From Gammaproteobacteria bacterium MFB021 (GTDB lineage Bacteria; Pseudomonadota; Gammaproteobacteria; Pseudomonadales; Halomonadaceae): DNA of 64,000 bases. Each line of letters opens with the position of its first letter. Within the stretch, counting starts at the first letter, position 1. The notes below the pieces were generated by a model. The model worked only from the letters and a program-made list of their open reading frames with translations, was not told where the DNA came from and did not search any database. The translations under genes were made by a program, and so were the position numbers. The DNA lies in the NCBI GenBank assembly GCA_000737985.1, contig JNVT01000085.1, positions 1 to 64,000 of the forward strand, written 5' to 3'. Shown one piece after another: positions 35,233 to 43,811 of this stretch.

Positions 35233-36600
35233 ATGCACGTTCACGTTCTGGGCATCTGCGGCACCTTCATGGGGAGCCTGGCCCGTCTGGCCAAGGCGCT
35301 CGGGCATCGGGTGACTGGCTCCGACGCCAACGTCTATCCGCCGATGAGCCATCAGCTGGAGGATGCCGGTATCCAGCTGAGTGAGGGCTACCGCGCCGAC
35401 AATCTGATCCCGAGGCCCGATCTGGTGGTTGTCGGCAACGCCCTGTCCCGCGGCAATCCGGAAGTCGAGGCGCTGCTCAATGCGCGCATCCCTTATGTCT
35501 CCGGGCCGCAGTGGCTGGCCCAGTACGTGCTCGGCGGACGCCCGGTGGTGGCGGTGGCCGGCACCCACGGCAAGACCACCACGGCTAGCCTGCTGGCATG
35601 GATTCTCGAGGCCGCCGGGCTCGAGCCGGGCTTTCTGATCGGTGGTGTGCCGCGTAACTTCGGCGTCTCTTCAAGGCTTGGCGGCAACGGCGCGCCTTTC
35701 GTGATCGAGGCCGACGAGTACGACACCGCCTTCTTCGACAAGCGCTCGAAGTTCGTCCACTACCATCCGGATGTCGCTGTTCTCAACAATCTCGAGTTCG
35801 ATCATGCGGATATCTTCGAGGACCTGGCGGCGATAGAGCGTCAGTTCCACCATTTCGTGCGTACCGTGCCCGGCGATGGCCGGCTGATCGTGGCCGTCGG
35901 CGAGCCCGCCTTGGAACGGGTGCTGGCGCGCGGCTGCTGGACCCCGGTGGAGCGGGTCGGCACGCTGCCGGAGAGCGTCTGGCGGCTGGTGCTGGATGCC
36001 GACGACAGCCGCGCCTTCGCCCTCGAGCATGGCGGTGAGCGCCACCCGGTGAGCTGGGCGATGAGCGGCAGCCACAACGCCGCCAATGCTGCCGCCGCAG
36101 TGGCGGCGGCGAGCCATTTCGGGGTGACGCCGGCAGTCGCATGCCGCGCGCTGGCCGATTTCCTGGCGCCCAAGCGGCGTCAGGAGCTGCGCGGCAGCGT
36201 CGCCGGCATCCAGGTGATCGACGACTTCGCCCACCACCCCACGGCGATCGCGCTGACCCTGGAGGGGCTGGCGCGGGATCATCATGGCGGGCGGCTGCTG
36301 GCGGTGATCGAGCCGCGCTCCAATACCATGCGTCAGGGCACCATGAAGTCGCGCCTGGCTGAGAGCGTGGCCTTGGCCGAGGCGGTATGGTGGTATCAGC
36401 CGCCGGGCCTTGACTGGTCGCTGAGCGAAGTCGTGGCGGGGCATGCGGGTAGCCGCGTGGCGACCGACCTGGAGGCGCTGGTCGGCGAGGTGGTGGCTGC
36501 GGCACGTCCGGGCGATCGCGTCGTGGTCATGTCCAACGGCGGCTTCGGTGGCATTCACGCCAAGCTGCTCGCGGCGCTGGAGGTGCAGCATGCAGAGTGA
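35233..36600 (+). CDS. mpl: UDP-N-acetylmuramate:L-alanyl-gamma-D-glutamyl-meso-diaminopimelate ligase
   Basis: 455 residues from the ATG at 35233. The Mur-ligase N-terminal block is MHVHVLGICGTFMGSLARLA, the ATP loop is VAVAGTHGKTTTASLLAWIL, and the middle-domain block is FVIEADEYDTAFFDKRSKF. It reattaches recycled murein tripeptide to UDP-MurNAc. The 3' end overlaps ubiX by 11 bp. Confidence 0.95.
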   Translation: MHVHVLGICGTFMGSLARLAKALGHRVTGSDANVYPPMSHQLEDAGIQLSEGYRADNLIPRPDLVVVGNALSRGNPEVEALLNARIPYVSGPQWLAQYVLGGRPVVAVAGTHGKTTTASLLAWILEAAGLEPGFLIGGVPRNFGVSSRLGGNGAPFVIEADEYDTAFFDKRSKFVHYHPDVAVLNNLEFDHADIFEDLAAIERQFHHFVRTVPGDGRLIVAVGEPALERVLARGCWTPVERVGTLPESVWRLVLDADDSRAFALEHGGERHPVSWAMSGSHNAANAAAAVAAASHFGVTPAVACRALADFLAPKRRQELRGSVAGIQVIDDFAHHPTAIALTLEGLARDHHGGRLLAVIEPRSNTMRQGTMKSRLAESVALAEAVWWYQPPGLDWSLSEVVAGHAGSRVATDLEALVGEVVAAARPGDRVVVMSNGGFGGIHAKLLAALEVQHAE

Positions 36601-37210
36601 CGCCCCGCGCGGCGGACCGGTGGCGGTGGCGCTGACCGGCGCCTCGGGCGCGCAGTACGGGCTGCGCCTGATCGAGTGTCTGGTTGCCGCCGGGCAGCCG
36701 CTCTACGTGATGATCTCCAAGGCCGCGCATCGGGTGATCGCGATCGAGACCGAGCTCGACTTGCCGGCTCAGCCCGAGCGCCTGGCCACGGCGCTGAGCG
36801 AGCGCTTCGGCGCGCAAGCAGGGCAGATCCGCTGCTTCGGGCGCGAGGATTGGCTGGCGCCGGTGGCCTCCGGCTCCGGCGACTGGCGCGCGCTGGTGGT
36901 CTGCCCCTGCTCCACCGGCACGCTATCGGCGATCGCCTGCGGCGCCAGTGACAACCTGATCGAGCGTGCTGCGGACGTAGCGCTCAAGGAGCGCCGCCCG
37001 CTGATCGTGGTGCCGCGGGAGATGCCGCTGTCGCAGATCCATCTCGAGAACATGCTGACGCTGACGCGCATGGGGGCGGTGGTCATGCCCGCCTCGCCGG
37101 GGTTCTATCATCGCCCGCAGAGCGTCGCCGACATGGTCGACTTCGTGGTCGCGCGGGTGCTCGCCCAGCTCGGCATTCCGCAGCGCCTGATGCCGAGCTG
37201 GGGCGAGTAG
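36590..37210 (+). CDS. ubiX: Flavin prenyltransferase UbiX
   Basis: 206 residues from the ATG at 36590, which overlaps the end of mpl. VAVALTGASGAQYGLRLIE is the flavin-binding start, followed by CPCSTGTLSAIACGASDNLIERAADV (split around the turn) and PLIVVPREMPLSQIHLENML. It makes the prenylated FMN cofactor used by UbiD in ubiquinone synthesis. The longer upstream frame lies inside mpl and is rejected. Confidence 0.95.
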   Translation: MQSDAPRGGPVAVALTGASGAQYGLRLIECLVAAGQPLYVMISKAAHRVIAIETELDLPAQPERLATALSERFGAQAGQIRCFGREDWLAPVASGSGDWRALVVCPCSTGTLSAIACGASDNLIERAADVALKERRPLIVVPREMPLSQIHLENMLTLTRMGAVVMPASPGFYHRPQSVADMVDFVVARVLAQLGIPQRLMPSWGE

Positions 37211-37238
37211 GCCATTTTCCCTAGGTATTGCTACCGGC

Positions 37239-38645
37239 TCATACCGGCGGGAACAGTATGACGCGCGCTGTCTCCAGCACCAGCGACGCCAGCGCCAGCC
37301 ACGGCCAGGGTGGCATCGCCAGATTCGGGCGCTGCCAGCGCTGGTAGCTGATGCGGGTCAGCGCGCACACGATCAGCCCGAGCAGGGCGCCCCCGATCAG
37401 ATCGCTGGCCCAGTGCACACCGATCACCAGCCGCGACAGCGCCATGGGCGTGCACACCAGGATGCCGGCCCAGTAGGCATAAGCGCGGTAGCGCAGCGGC
37501 ATCACCTGAGCGGCGAAGGCGGCGGTCAGCCCCACCACCACCACGCTGGTGGAAGTGTGGGCGCTGGGATAGGACATCGACCCGGTGAGATAGTCCGGCG
37601 TGTCCGGCCTGGCTCGCCCGGCGAGCGCCTTGAACAGGGTGTTGGCCACGGCCACCGTGACCAGCGCGCCGGCCAGATGCAGCAGTGCGGCAAAGCGCCG
37701 AGCCCAGGCCAGCCATAGCAGCCAGGGCGCCATCAGCAGCGTGATCCCCAGTGCATCACCGATCTTGGCCAGCGTCTCGCTGGTGCCCAGCAGCCACTGA
37801 TGCTGCAGCATCGCCGCCAGCGCGTGGATCTGACGATCCATTGGCAGCGGGCCGTCGTGGATCAGCACCCAAGTGGTCCAGCCGATCAGTGCGATCAGGC
37901 TGGTCAGCAACAGCGAGAGCGACGCCAGCGGGAATTCGTTGGCCGGAGGCGGCGAGCGCAGTGCGCGCCACAGGCGAGCGCAGGCCGGGTGGCGCTGCTG
38001 GTGGCGCTCGAGCCAGCGGTGCAGGCGGCCCTGGCCGCTCAGCTGGTAGCGGAACCAGGAGAACAGCACCCCCAGAGCCAGCAGCGAGAGCGACAGCACC
38101 AGCAGCCAGTGCTCGGCTCCCGGCGGCAGCTTCATCAGCTCACTCCAGGAGCGCCCCAGCCAATAGCCCGGCAGCAGATAGACCGGCGCCCAGACGCACG
38201 CCGAGAGCGCGTTGACCAGCGCGAAGCGCCGGCTGGACATCGACAGCATGCCCGCCACCATCGGTATGAACGGCCGCACCGGGCCGACGAACCGGCCGAT
38301 CACCACCGACATCGTGCCGTGCCGCTGAAAGAAGTCGATGCCGCCCTCGAGCCACTCCGGGTGGCGGTCGAGCGGCCACCAGCCGGGAATACGCGTGCGC
38401 TGCGAGCGCCCCAGCCAGAAGCTCAGATTGTCACCGGCGAACGCCCCCAGGGTGCCGGCGATCAGCACCAGCGCGATCGACATGTCGGCGTGTCCGGCGA
38501 GACTGGCGGCGGCGCCCAGCAACACCACGCCGGGTACGACGATACCCACCACCGCCAGCGATTCGAGCAGCGCCACGCCGGTGATGATCAGCAGCAACAG
38601 GGTGGGCGACGGGGAGAGCGAGTAGAGCCAGTGGGTGAAGTTCAA
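37239..38645 (-). CDS. DedA - PAP2 phosphatase fusion membrane protein
   Basis: 468 residues. Residues ~1-200 are DedA/SNARE-associated (FAGDNLSFWLGR, GRFVGPVRPFIPMVAGM). The C-terminal half is a PAP2 lipid phosphatase with all three motifs: KALAGRARPD, SYPSAHT and SRLVIGVHWASDLIGG. DedA proteins flip lipids (undecaprenyl phosphate, PE) and PAP2 enzymes dephosphorylate lipid pyrophosphates, so recycling of a lipid carrier is plausible. It overlaps the upstream gene by 4 bp (ATGA) and is last in a three-gene operon. Confidence 0.9.
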   Translation of the reverse strand: MNFTHWLYSLSPSPTLLLLIITGVALLESLAVVGIVVPGVVLLGAAASLAGHADMSIALVLIAGTLGAFAGDNLSFWLGRSQRTRIPGWWPLDRHPEWLEGGIDFFQRHGTMSVVIGRFVGPVRPFIPMVAGMLSMSSRRFALVNALSACVWAPVYLLPGYWLGRSWSELMKLPPGAEHWLLVLSLSLLALGVLFSWFRYQLSGQGRLHRWLERHQQRHPACARLWRALRSPPPANEFPLASLSLLLTSLIALIGWTTWVLIHDGPLPMDRQIHALAAMLQHQWLLGTSETLAKIGDALGITLLMAPWLLWLAWARRFAALLHLAGALVTVAVANTLFKALAGRARPDTPDYLTGSMSYPSAHTSTSVVVVGLTAAFAAQVMPLRYRAYAYWAGILVCTPMALSRLVIGVHWASDLIGGALLGLIVCALTRISYQRWQRPNLAMPPWPWLALASLVLETARVILFPPV

Positions 38646-39562
38646 GCGAGCGGTTCCAGCAGTTTGGTGGCGGCGTTGTCGAGCCGGGTCAGGAAGTGCG
38701 CCGTGGCTTCGTCGGGTTGGAGTATGCAGACGCGGCTGAAGCTCTCCAGCGGACCGGTCTCCGGGCGCGATATGTTGGCCACGGTGGCGGCCAGCCGACG
38801 GCCGGCGGCCAGGGCACCACTCTCGCCGGCATTGGGCAGTATCAGGCAGAAAACGTTCTCGCGGTACTCACCCAGCAGGTCGCTGTGGCGGCTATCGTTG
38901 GCCACCGCGTGGCTGAAGGCGTGGGAGAGCGCTTCGCGCAGTTCGGTGCCGAACTGATCATCGGCCTGGTCGAGCTGGGGCACGTAGAGCACCAGCACGC
39001 TGAGCGGGCGGCCGAGTGCGTGTGCGCGCGCGACCTCGATCGCCAGGCTGCGCTGCAGTGCCTGACGCGGCAGCTTGGGATCGCGGCGCCACTGGGGCAG
39101 GCGTAGCGCCCGGCGGCGGCGGGCATCGAGGCGGCTCAAGACCAGGGCGGCGCTGAGTGCCAGCCACCAGCCCATGCTGACGGTCAGCAGCGACACATGC
39201 GTGCCGCCCAGCAGCAGGGTCCAGGCCGGCACCAGAGCGATATTGAGCAGCACCGCCAGGGGCAGTGACAGCACCAGCAGGCTGACCACCGCCGGCAGCC
39301 CCAGCCACAGCATGCCGTTGACGCAGCCGGGCGCTTCGATGGCGAACAGGGTCAGCGCGCCGACCAGCATCAGGTAGTCGGCCAGCGCCGGGCGTAGCCG
39401 TCCCAGCCACTGCAGCGGCAACGACACCAGCAGCCCGCAGGCCAGCAGCGCCGGGGGCAGGATCAGGTCATAGTGGCGCATCAGGTAGTGCCACAGTGCC
39501 AGCCCGGTGAACATCGCCAACGCCAGCAACTGCGCGGCAAGCTTGTAGCGGCTCATGCCCAT
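38642..39562 (-). CDS. Membrane protein with degenerate GGDEF-like C-terminus, A
   Basis: 306 residues (start at 39562 or 39556; the latter gives a 4-bp ATGA overlap). Five or so N-terminal membrane helices (to ~140) precede a soluble part beginning LQRSLAIEVARAHALGRPLSVLVLYV, like the first strand of a diguanylate cyclase. Where GGDEF is expected the sequence reads YRENVFCLILPN, so the catalytic motif is lost. It is probably a non-catalytic sensor or signalling partner. The GGDEF link is by pattern only. Confidence 0.6.
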   Translation of the reverse strand: MGMSRYKLAAQLLALAMFTGLALWHYLMRHYDLILPPALLACGLLVSLPLQWLGRLRPALADYLMLVGALTLFAIEAPGCVNGMLWLGLPAVVSLLVLSLPLAVLLNIALVPAWTLLLGGTHVSLLTVSMGWWLALSAALVLSRLDARRRRALRLPQWRRDPKLPRQALQRSLAIEVARAHALGRPLSVLVLYVPQLDQADDQFGTELREALSHAFSHAVANDSRHSDLLGEYRENVFCLILPNAGESGALAAGRRLAATVANISRPETGPLESFSRVCILQPDEATAHFLTRLDNAATKLLEPLA

Positions 39563-40380
39563 GGCTGAGTCTCGCGACGCTGACGGGTGCGTTTGGTGCG
39601 GTAGCGCGCAAAGCGATCGCCGAGCTGTGGCAGCGGCGTGTGCGACACGATGCGATGGGGCGCGATCGCATGCTGCAGCTGGTGACGGCGCTGCTCTGCC
39701 AGCTTGTCGTCGTTGGCCACCAGCAGCACGGCGATACCGTAGTCGTTGAGCCGGTAGGCGCGCTCGTAGAGCGCCAGCTGGTCATACAGCAGGCGGCTGA
39801 GCTCGTGCATGTCGCTGGGCGTGGAGTGGGCGCAGCCGAAGATCACGACTTCGCCGTAGAGCGATTCGCGCTCCACCCGTCGCTCCTCGTGACGCGCATC
39901 GGCGTCGAGCATCGACGGCGGCAGCAGCCATTGGGCGCCCTGGCGATTGAGCAGTGGCCGGGTCCGCAGGCGCTGCTCCTGAGCCAGTAGCCAGACAATG
40001 ACCAGCGACGTCGCGGCCAGCAGCGTAGCCGGGAGCGAGAAGTGACGGGCGATGAACGCTACACCAAGCGCGAATGTAGCCAGATTGAGCGCCAGCCCCA
40101 CGCGTCCTCTGAGCGGCTGCAGGCACAGCGGCAGTAGCCAGATCCAGGGCAGGGTCGTCGGATGGCCAGTGGCGAGCAGAGTCACGGCCAGCACGGCGGC
40201 GACTGGGGCGATCCAGCAGCTGCTGCGCGCAGCGTAGGCGAGCGTGGCGAGCAGTGCTATGGCACCGCCCCAGGCGATCAGTCGCACGCTCCCGTCGGTG
40301 AACGCACCCGTAGCGGCGGCAGCGACCACACAGGCGAAAGTCAGCGCCGTTGTCCCGGGGCTTTTGTACTGGCTTGGCAT
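39553..40380 (-). CDS. Membrane protein with degenerate GGDEF-like C-terminus, B
   Basis: 275 residues: about five N-terminal helices (to ~135) then a soluble region (SLYGEVVIFGCAHSTPSDMHEL, LNDYGIAVLLVANDDKLAEQ) whose strand-loop-strand pattern resembles GGDEF domains, but with NDYGI in place of the active site. It shares architecture with the next gene. First gene of the overlapping trio ending in the DedA-PAP2 fusion and divergent from proA. No signal or known receptor domain is visible. Confidence 0.55.
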   Translation of the reverse strand: MPSQYKSPGTTALTFACVVAAAATGAFTDGSVRLIAWGGAIALLATLAYAARSSCWIAPVAAVLAVTLLATGHPTTLPWIWLLPLCLQPLRGRVGLALNLATFALGVAFIARHFSLPATLLAATSLVIVWLLAQEQRLRTRPLLNRQGAQWLLPPSMLDADARHEERRVERESLYGEVVIFGCAHSTPSDMHELSRLLYDQLALYERAYRLNDYGIAVLLVANDDKLAEQRRHQLQHAIAPHRIVSHTPLPQLGDRFARYRTKRTRQRRETQPWA

Positions 40381-40751
40381 GGTGGCTTATATTGGGCCGA
40401 TGATTCTGCGTGGTTCGGAATGCCGTCTAGTCTCTGCGCAGACGACAAGCGGCTTGACGCGTACGCCAGAGCGGTTGGCTGAGGCGACGACGCGCACGGC
40501 CATCGCCCCGGCGGGGCAGCGGCTTGCGCCGTGGGCGTCGCGCTACGCGCTCCAGCCCGGGCGGATTCCATGCTGCAACTATCGCACGGGCTGTCACTGA
40601 CCGTACACTGTGAATCACGATTCGAGACAAACTCTTGCCTGCAGCGGTGGCGGCCGGCCGAGCGCCGCCCGGTACCGTCGGATGCCCCGCGCCGGGGCGC
40701 TCGCGCCCCTGACGCCATCGCTGCCCGGCATCGTTGAAGAGATACCACGTC
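40381..40751. other. 371-bp divergent gap upstream of proA
   Basis: Control region for the degenerate-GGDEF operon (minus) and proA (plus). No gene, repeat or clear promoter pair is seen. A frame starting at 40734 adds six residues to proA without support. Confidence 0.5.
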
Positions 40752-42035
40752 ATGTCACACTCCGCGACCGATAGCGTCGACGACATCCCGCTCTATATGC
40801 AGCGTCTCGGTGAGCGAGCCCGCGCCGCCAGCACCGCGCTGCGTGCGCTCGACAGCGGGCGCAAGAATGCCGCGCTGGCAGCCATCGTGGCGCGGCTCGA
40901 TGCGTCCCGCTCGGCGCTCGAAAGCGCCAACGCCGCCGATCTCGAGCGCGGCCGCGCGCGCGGGCTGAGCGAGCCGCTGCTCGACCGTCTGGCGCTGACG
41001 CCGGCGCGCATCGACGCCATGCTCGCCGGCGCCCGTCAGGTTGCGGCGCTGCCTGACCCGGTGGGTGAGATCGAGGGTCTGCGCTATCAGCCCAGCGGGA
41101 TCCAGGTAGGGCAGATGCGGGTGCCGCTCGGGGTGGTCGGGATCATCTATGAGTCGCGCCCCAACGTGACGCTGGAAGCGGCCAGTCTGTGTCTGAAGTC
41201 GGGCAATGCCTGCATTCTGCGGGGGGGCTCCGAGGCCGCTGCCAGCAATGCCGCGATCGCTGCCTGCATCCGTGATGGCCTGCGCGATGCGGGCGTGAGC
41301 GAAGACGCCGTGCAGGTCGTGGCGACCACCGATCGCGCCGCGGTGGGCGAATTGATCCGCCTTACCGCCAGCGTCGATGTGATCATCCCGCGCGGCGGCA
41401 AGTCGCTGATCGCACGTATCGCCGACGAGGCGACAGTGCCGGTGATCAAGCATCTCGACGGTGTCTGCCACGTCTATATCGATGCCGCCGCCGACAGCGA
41501 CAAGGCGGTGGCGATTGCCGACAACGCCAAGACCCAGCGCTACTCCCCGTGCAACGCCATGGAGACGCTGCTGGTCCACGTCGAGGCGGCGCCGCGGGTG
41601 CTGCCGCGACTGGCGGCGATCTATCGCGAAAAAGGGGTGGAGATGCGCGGCTGTGCGCTGACCCGCGAGTGGGTCGCCGACGCCGTGGCCGCCGATGAGG
41701 CGGACTGGGATGCCGAGTACCTGGCGCCGATCGTCGCCATCCGCGTGGTCGAGGATTTCGCGCAGGCGGTGGCCCATATCAATCGCCACGGCTCGCAGCA
41801 CACCGATGCCATCGTCACCGAGAGCGTCACGCTGGCGCGGCGCTTTCTCGCCGAAGTCGACTCGAGTTCGGTCATGGTCAACGCTTCGACTCGCTTCGCC
41901 GACGGCTTCGAGTATGGCCTGGGCGCCGAGATCGGTATCTCGACCAACAAGCTGCACGCCCGCGGCCCGGTGGGGCTGGAGGGGTTGACCACCCGCAAGT
42001 ACGTCGTGTTTGGCGATGGTCATGTCCGTCAGTGA
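40752..42035 (+). CDS. proA: Gamma-glutamyl phosphate reductase
   Basis: 427 residues from the ATG at 40752 (GAAGAG upstream). NADPH-dependent reduction of gamma-glutamyl phosphate to the semialdehyde in proline synthesis. Landmarks are [33 protein letters not shown], and the catalytic-Cys block [17 protein letters not shown]. The stop codon lies inside a 9-bp tandem repeat leading into nadD. Confidence 0.95.
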   Translation: MSHSATDSVDDIPLYMQRLGERARAASTALRALDSGRKNAALAAIVARLDASRSALESANAADLERGRARGLSEPLLDRLALTPARIDAMLAGARQVAALPDPVGEIEGLRYQPSGIQVGQMRVPLGVVGIIYESRPNVTLEAASLCLKSGNACILRGGSEAAASNAAIAACIRDGLRDAGVSEDAVQVVATTDRAAVGELIRLTASVDVIIPRGGKSLIARIADEATVPVIKHLDGVCHVYIDAAADSDKAVAIADNAKTQRYSPCNAMETLLVHVEAAPRVLPRLAAIYREKGVEMRGCALTREWVADAVAADEADWDAEYLAPIVAIRVVEDFAQAVAHINRHGSQHTDAIVTESVTLARRFLAEVDSSSVMVNASTRFADGFEYGLGAEIGISTNKLHARGPVGLEGLTTRKYVVFGDGHVRQ

Positions 42036-42054
42036 TGTCAGTGGTGTCAGTGAT
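42028..42054 (+). repeat. 9-bp tandem repeat at the proA-nadD junction
   Basis: GTCAGTGAT, GTCAGTGGT and GTCAGTGAT are perfectly adjacent (42028-42054). They span the proA stop codon and the stretch just before the nadD ATG at 42061. In the nadD frame they would add a VSD-VSG-VSD peptide if an earlier start were used. Confidence 0.8.
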
Positions 42055-42060
42055 GTGGGT

Positions 42061-42738
42061 ATGAGCGGTCGGGCGCCGCGCATCGCCATGCTCGGGGGCA
42101 CCTTCGATCCGGTGCACCTGGGCCATCTGCGCAGTGCGGTCGAGCTGCGCGAGGCGCTGGCGCTGGATCGGGTACACATGATTCCGGTGCATGTGCCGCC
42201 CCATCGCGTCGCACCCGGTATCGCCGCCGCCGATCGCTTGGCGATGCTCGCCGCGGGCATCGGCGACACCCCGGGGCTGCTGGCGGACGATCGTGAGATC
42301 CGGCGCAGCGGCCACTCCTTCTCGGTGGATACCCTGGCCTCGCTGCGCGCGGAGTACGGCGAGCAGGCGCGGCTGGTGATGGCCGTGGGGCACGACGCCT
42401 TTCTCGGCCTGCCGCAGTGGCATCAGTACCAGCGCCTGCTGTCGCTGGCGCATGTGGTGGTGCTCGACCGGCCCGACCATGCCGCGCCGCTGGCCCCGGA
42501 GCTGTCAGCACTCATTGCCGGGCGCGAAGTCGCCACCGCCGAGGCGCTGATGAGTACTCCCGCGGGCGGGGTGCTCAGGCTCAGCCTGCCCAGCCGCATG
42601 GCGATCGCCGCCACGGAGGTGCGCCGCCGACTGCAGCGCGGGCAGAGCGTGCGCTACCTGCTGGCCGAGGCGACCGAACGTTATATCGCCGCCCAGGGGC
42701 TCTATCGCGAGACGACCGCTGTTGCTGACGAGAACTGA
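42061..42738 (+). CDS. nadD: Nicotinate-nucleotide adenylyltransferase
   Basis: 225 residues from the ATG at 42061; earlier ATGs at 42016 and 42022 would include the repeat-encoded [30 protein letters not shown] carries the nucleotidyltransferase HxGH, and ATEVRRRLQ replaces the usual C-terminal SSTxxR. It makes deamido-NAD from NaMN. No clear ribosome site, so coupling to proA is likely. Confidence 0.92.
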   Translation: MSGRAPRIAMLGGTFDPVHLGHLRSAVELREALALDRVHMIPVHVPPHRVAPGIAAADRLAMLAAGIGDTPGLLADDREIRRSGHSFSVDTLASLRAEYGEQARLVMAVGHDAFLGLPQWHQYQRLLSLAHVVVLDRPDHAAPLAPELSALIAGREVATAEALMSTPAGGVLRLSLPSRMAIAATEVRRRLQRGQSVRYLLAEATERYIAAQGLYRETTAVADEN

Positions 42739-42882
42739 TCCGCGGCGCGGACGAACGAGGGTCCGCGGCGCAGACTAGAGTGTCCGTGGTGCTAGCGAGA
42801 GTCGAACAGTGGCGCCGGCGTCTCATCGGAGTAGAATGCGCGTTTCCCTGAATTCGGGGCAGCGATTCCCAAACGAGGAGCT

Positions 42883-43260
42883 ATGCAGACAGATTCTCTC
42901 AAATCATTGGTCGTCGAGGCGCTGGAGGAGTTGAAAGCGCGCGACGTGGTCGAACTCGACGTTGCCGCGTTGACCAGCGTGACCGACGTCATGGTAGTGG
43001 CCAGCGGCACCTCCTCGCGTCACGTCTCGGCACTGGCCGGCAACGTGGTCGAGAAGGCCAAGGAGGCCGGCCTGCGTCCCCTGGGGGTCGAAGGGCAGCA
43101 GGGCGGCGACTGGGTACTGGTCGATCTGGGTGACGTCGTCGCCCATGTGATGATGCCGGAAACTCGCCAGCTCTACGATCTCGAGCGGCTGTGGGCCGAT
43201 CTGCCCGTCGATCGTCAGCAGGGCGCCAGCCACGGCGAGCGGCACGAGTCGCGCGGATGA
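42883..43260 (+). CDS. rsfS: Ribosome silencing factor RsfS
   Basis: 125 residues, preceded by [46 protein letters not shown] and [20 protein letters not shown] are characteristic. It binds ribosomal protein uL14 and blocks subunit joining in starvation. Overlaps rlmH by 4 bp (ATGA). A TAGAAT -10-like box lies at 42832-42837 but with a poor -35. Confidence 0.95.
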   Translation: MQTDSLKSLVVEALEELKARDVVELDVAALTSVTDVMVVASGTSSRHVSALAGNVVEKAKEAGLRPLGVEGQQGGDWVLVDLGDVVAHVMMPETRQLYDLERLWADLPVDRQQGASHGERHESRG

Positions 43261-43724
43261 AGGTACGGCTGCTGGCGGTGGGCACGCGGATGCCCGCCTG
43301 GGTCGAGGCGGGTGTCGAGGAGTACCGCAAGCGGCTGCCGCGCGAGATGCCGCTGGAGATCGTCGAGATCGCCCCCGGCGCGCGTGGCAAGAATGCCGAT
43401 ATCGCCCGGGCGGTCCACAGCGAAGGCGATCGCATGCTGGAAAAATTGCGCGATCAGGAACATGTGGTCGCACTCGAGGTCAAAGGCTCGGCGTGGACCA
43501 CCGAGCAGCTCTCGCAGCAGCTCGGTGACTGGCGCCAGGGCGGGCAGGACGTGGCGCTGCTGATCGGCGGCCCCGACGGACTCGACCCGCGCCTCAGCGC
43601 TCGTGCGCGCCAGTCGTGGTCGCTCTCGGCGTTGACGCTGCCGCATCCGCTGGTGCGGGTGCTGCTGGCCGAGCAGCTCTATCGTGCCTGGACATTGCTC
43701 GCCGGGCACCCGTATCACCGTTGA
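43257..43724 (+). CDS. rlmH: 23S rRNA (pseudouridine1915-N3) methyltransferase
   Basis: 155 residues, the family length, from the ATG at 43257 overlapping the rsfS stop. [19 protein letters not shown], the SAM knot [13 protein letters not shown] and the end [20 protein letters not shown] are diagnostic of the SPOUT enzyme RlmH. Confidence 0.96.
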   Translation: MKVRLLAVGTRMPAWVEAGVEEYRKRLPREMPLEIVEIAPGARGKNADIARAVHSEGDRMLEKLRDQEHVVALEVKGSAWTTEQLSQQLGDWRQGGQDVALLIGGPDGLDPRLSARARQSWSLSALTLPHPLVRVLLAEQLYRAWTLLAGHPYHR

Positions 43725-43811
43725 GTCAGAGAGTCAGTCGCTTGCCGTTATTCGACGCCCCGCAACGCTGTGCCCCCCGCGGGCCGAGTCCCGCCCTGAT
43801 CCGGCGCCGCC

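Noticed and set aside
40341-40786. Antisense frames upstream of proA
   Set aside because: Arg/Pro-rich products with no hydrophobic pattern or motif; the region reads as a divergent promoter gap.
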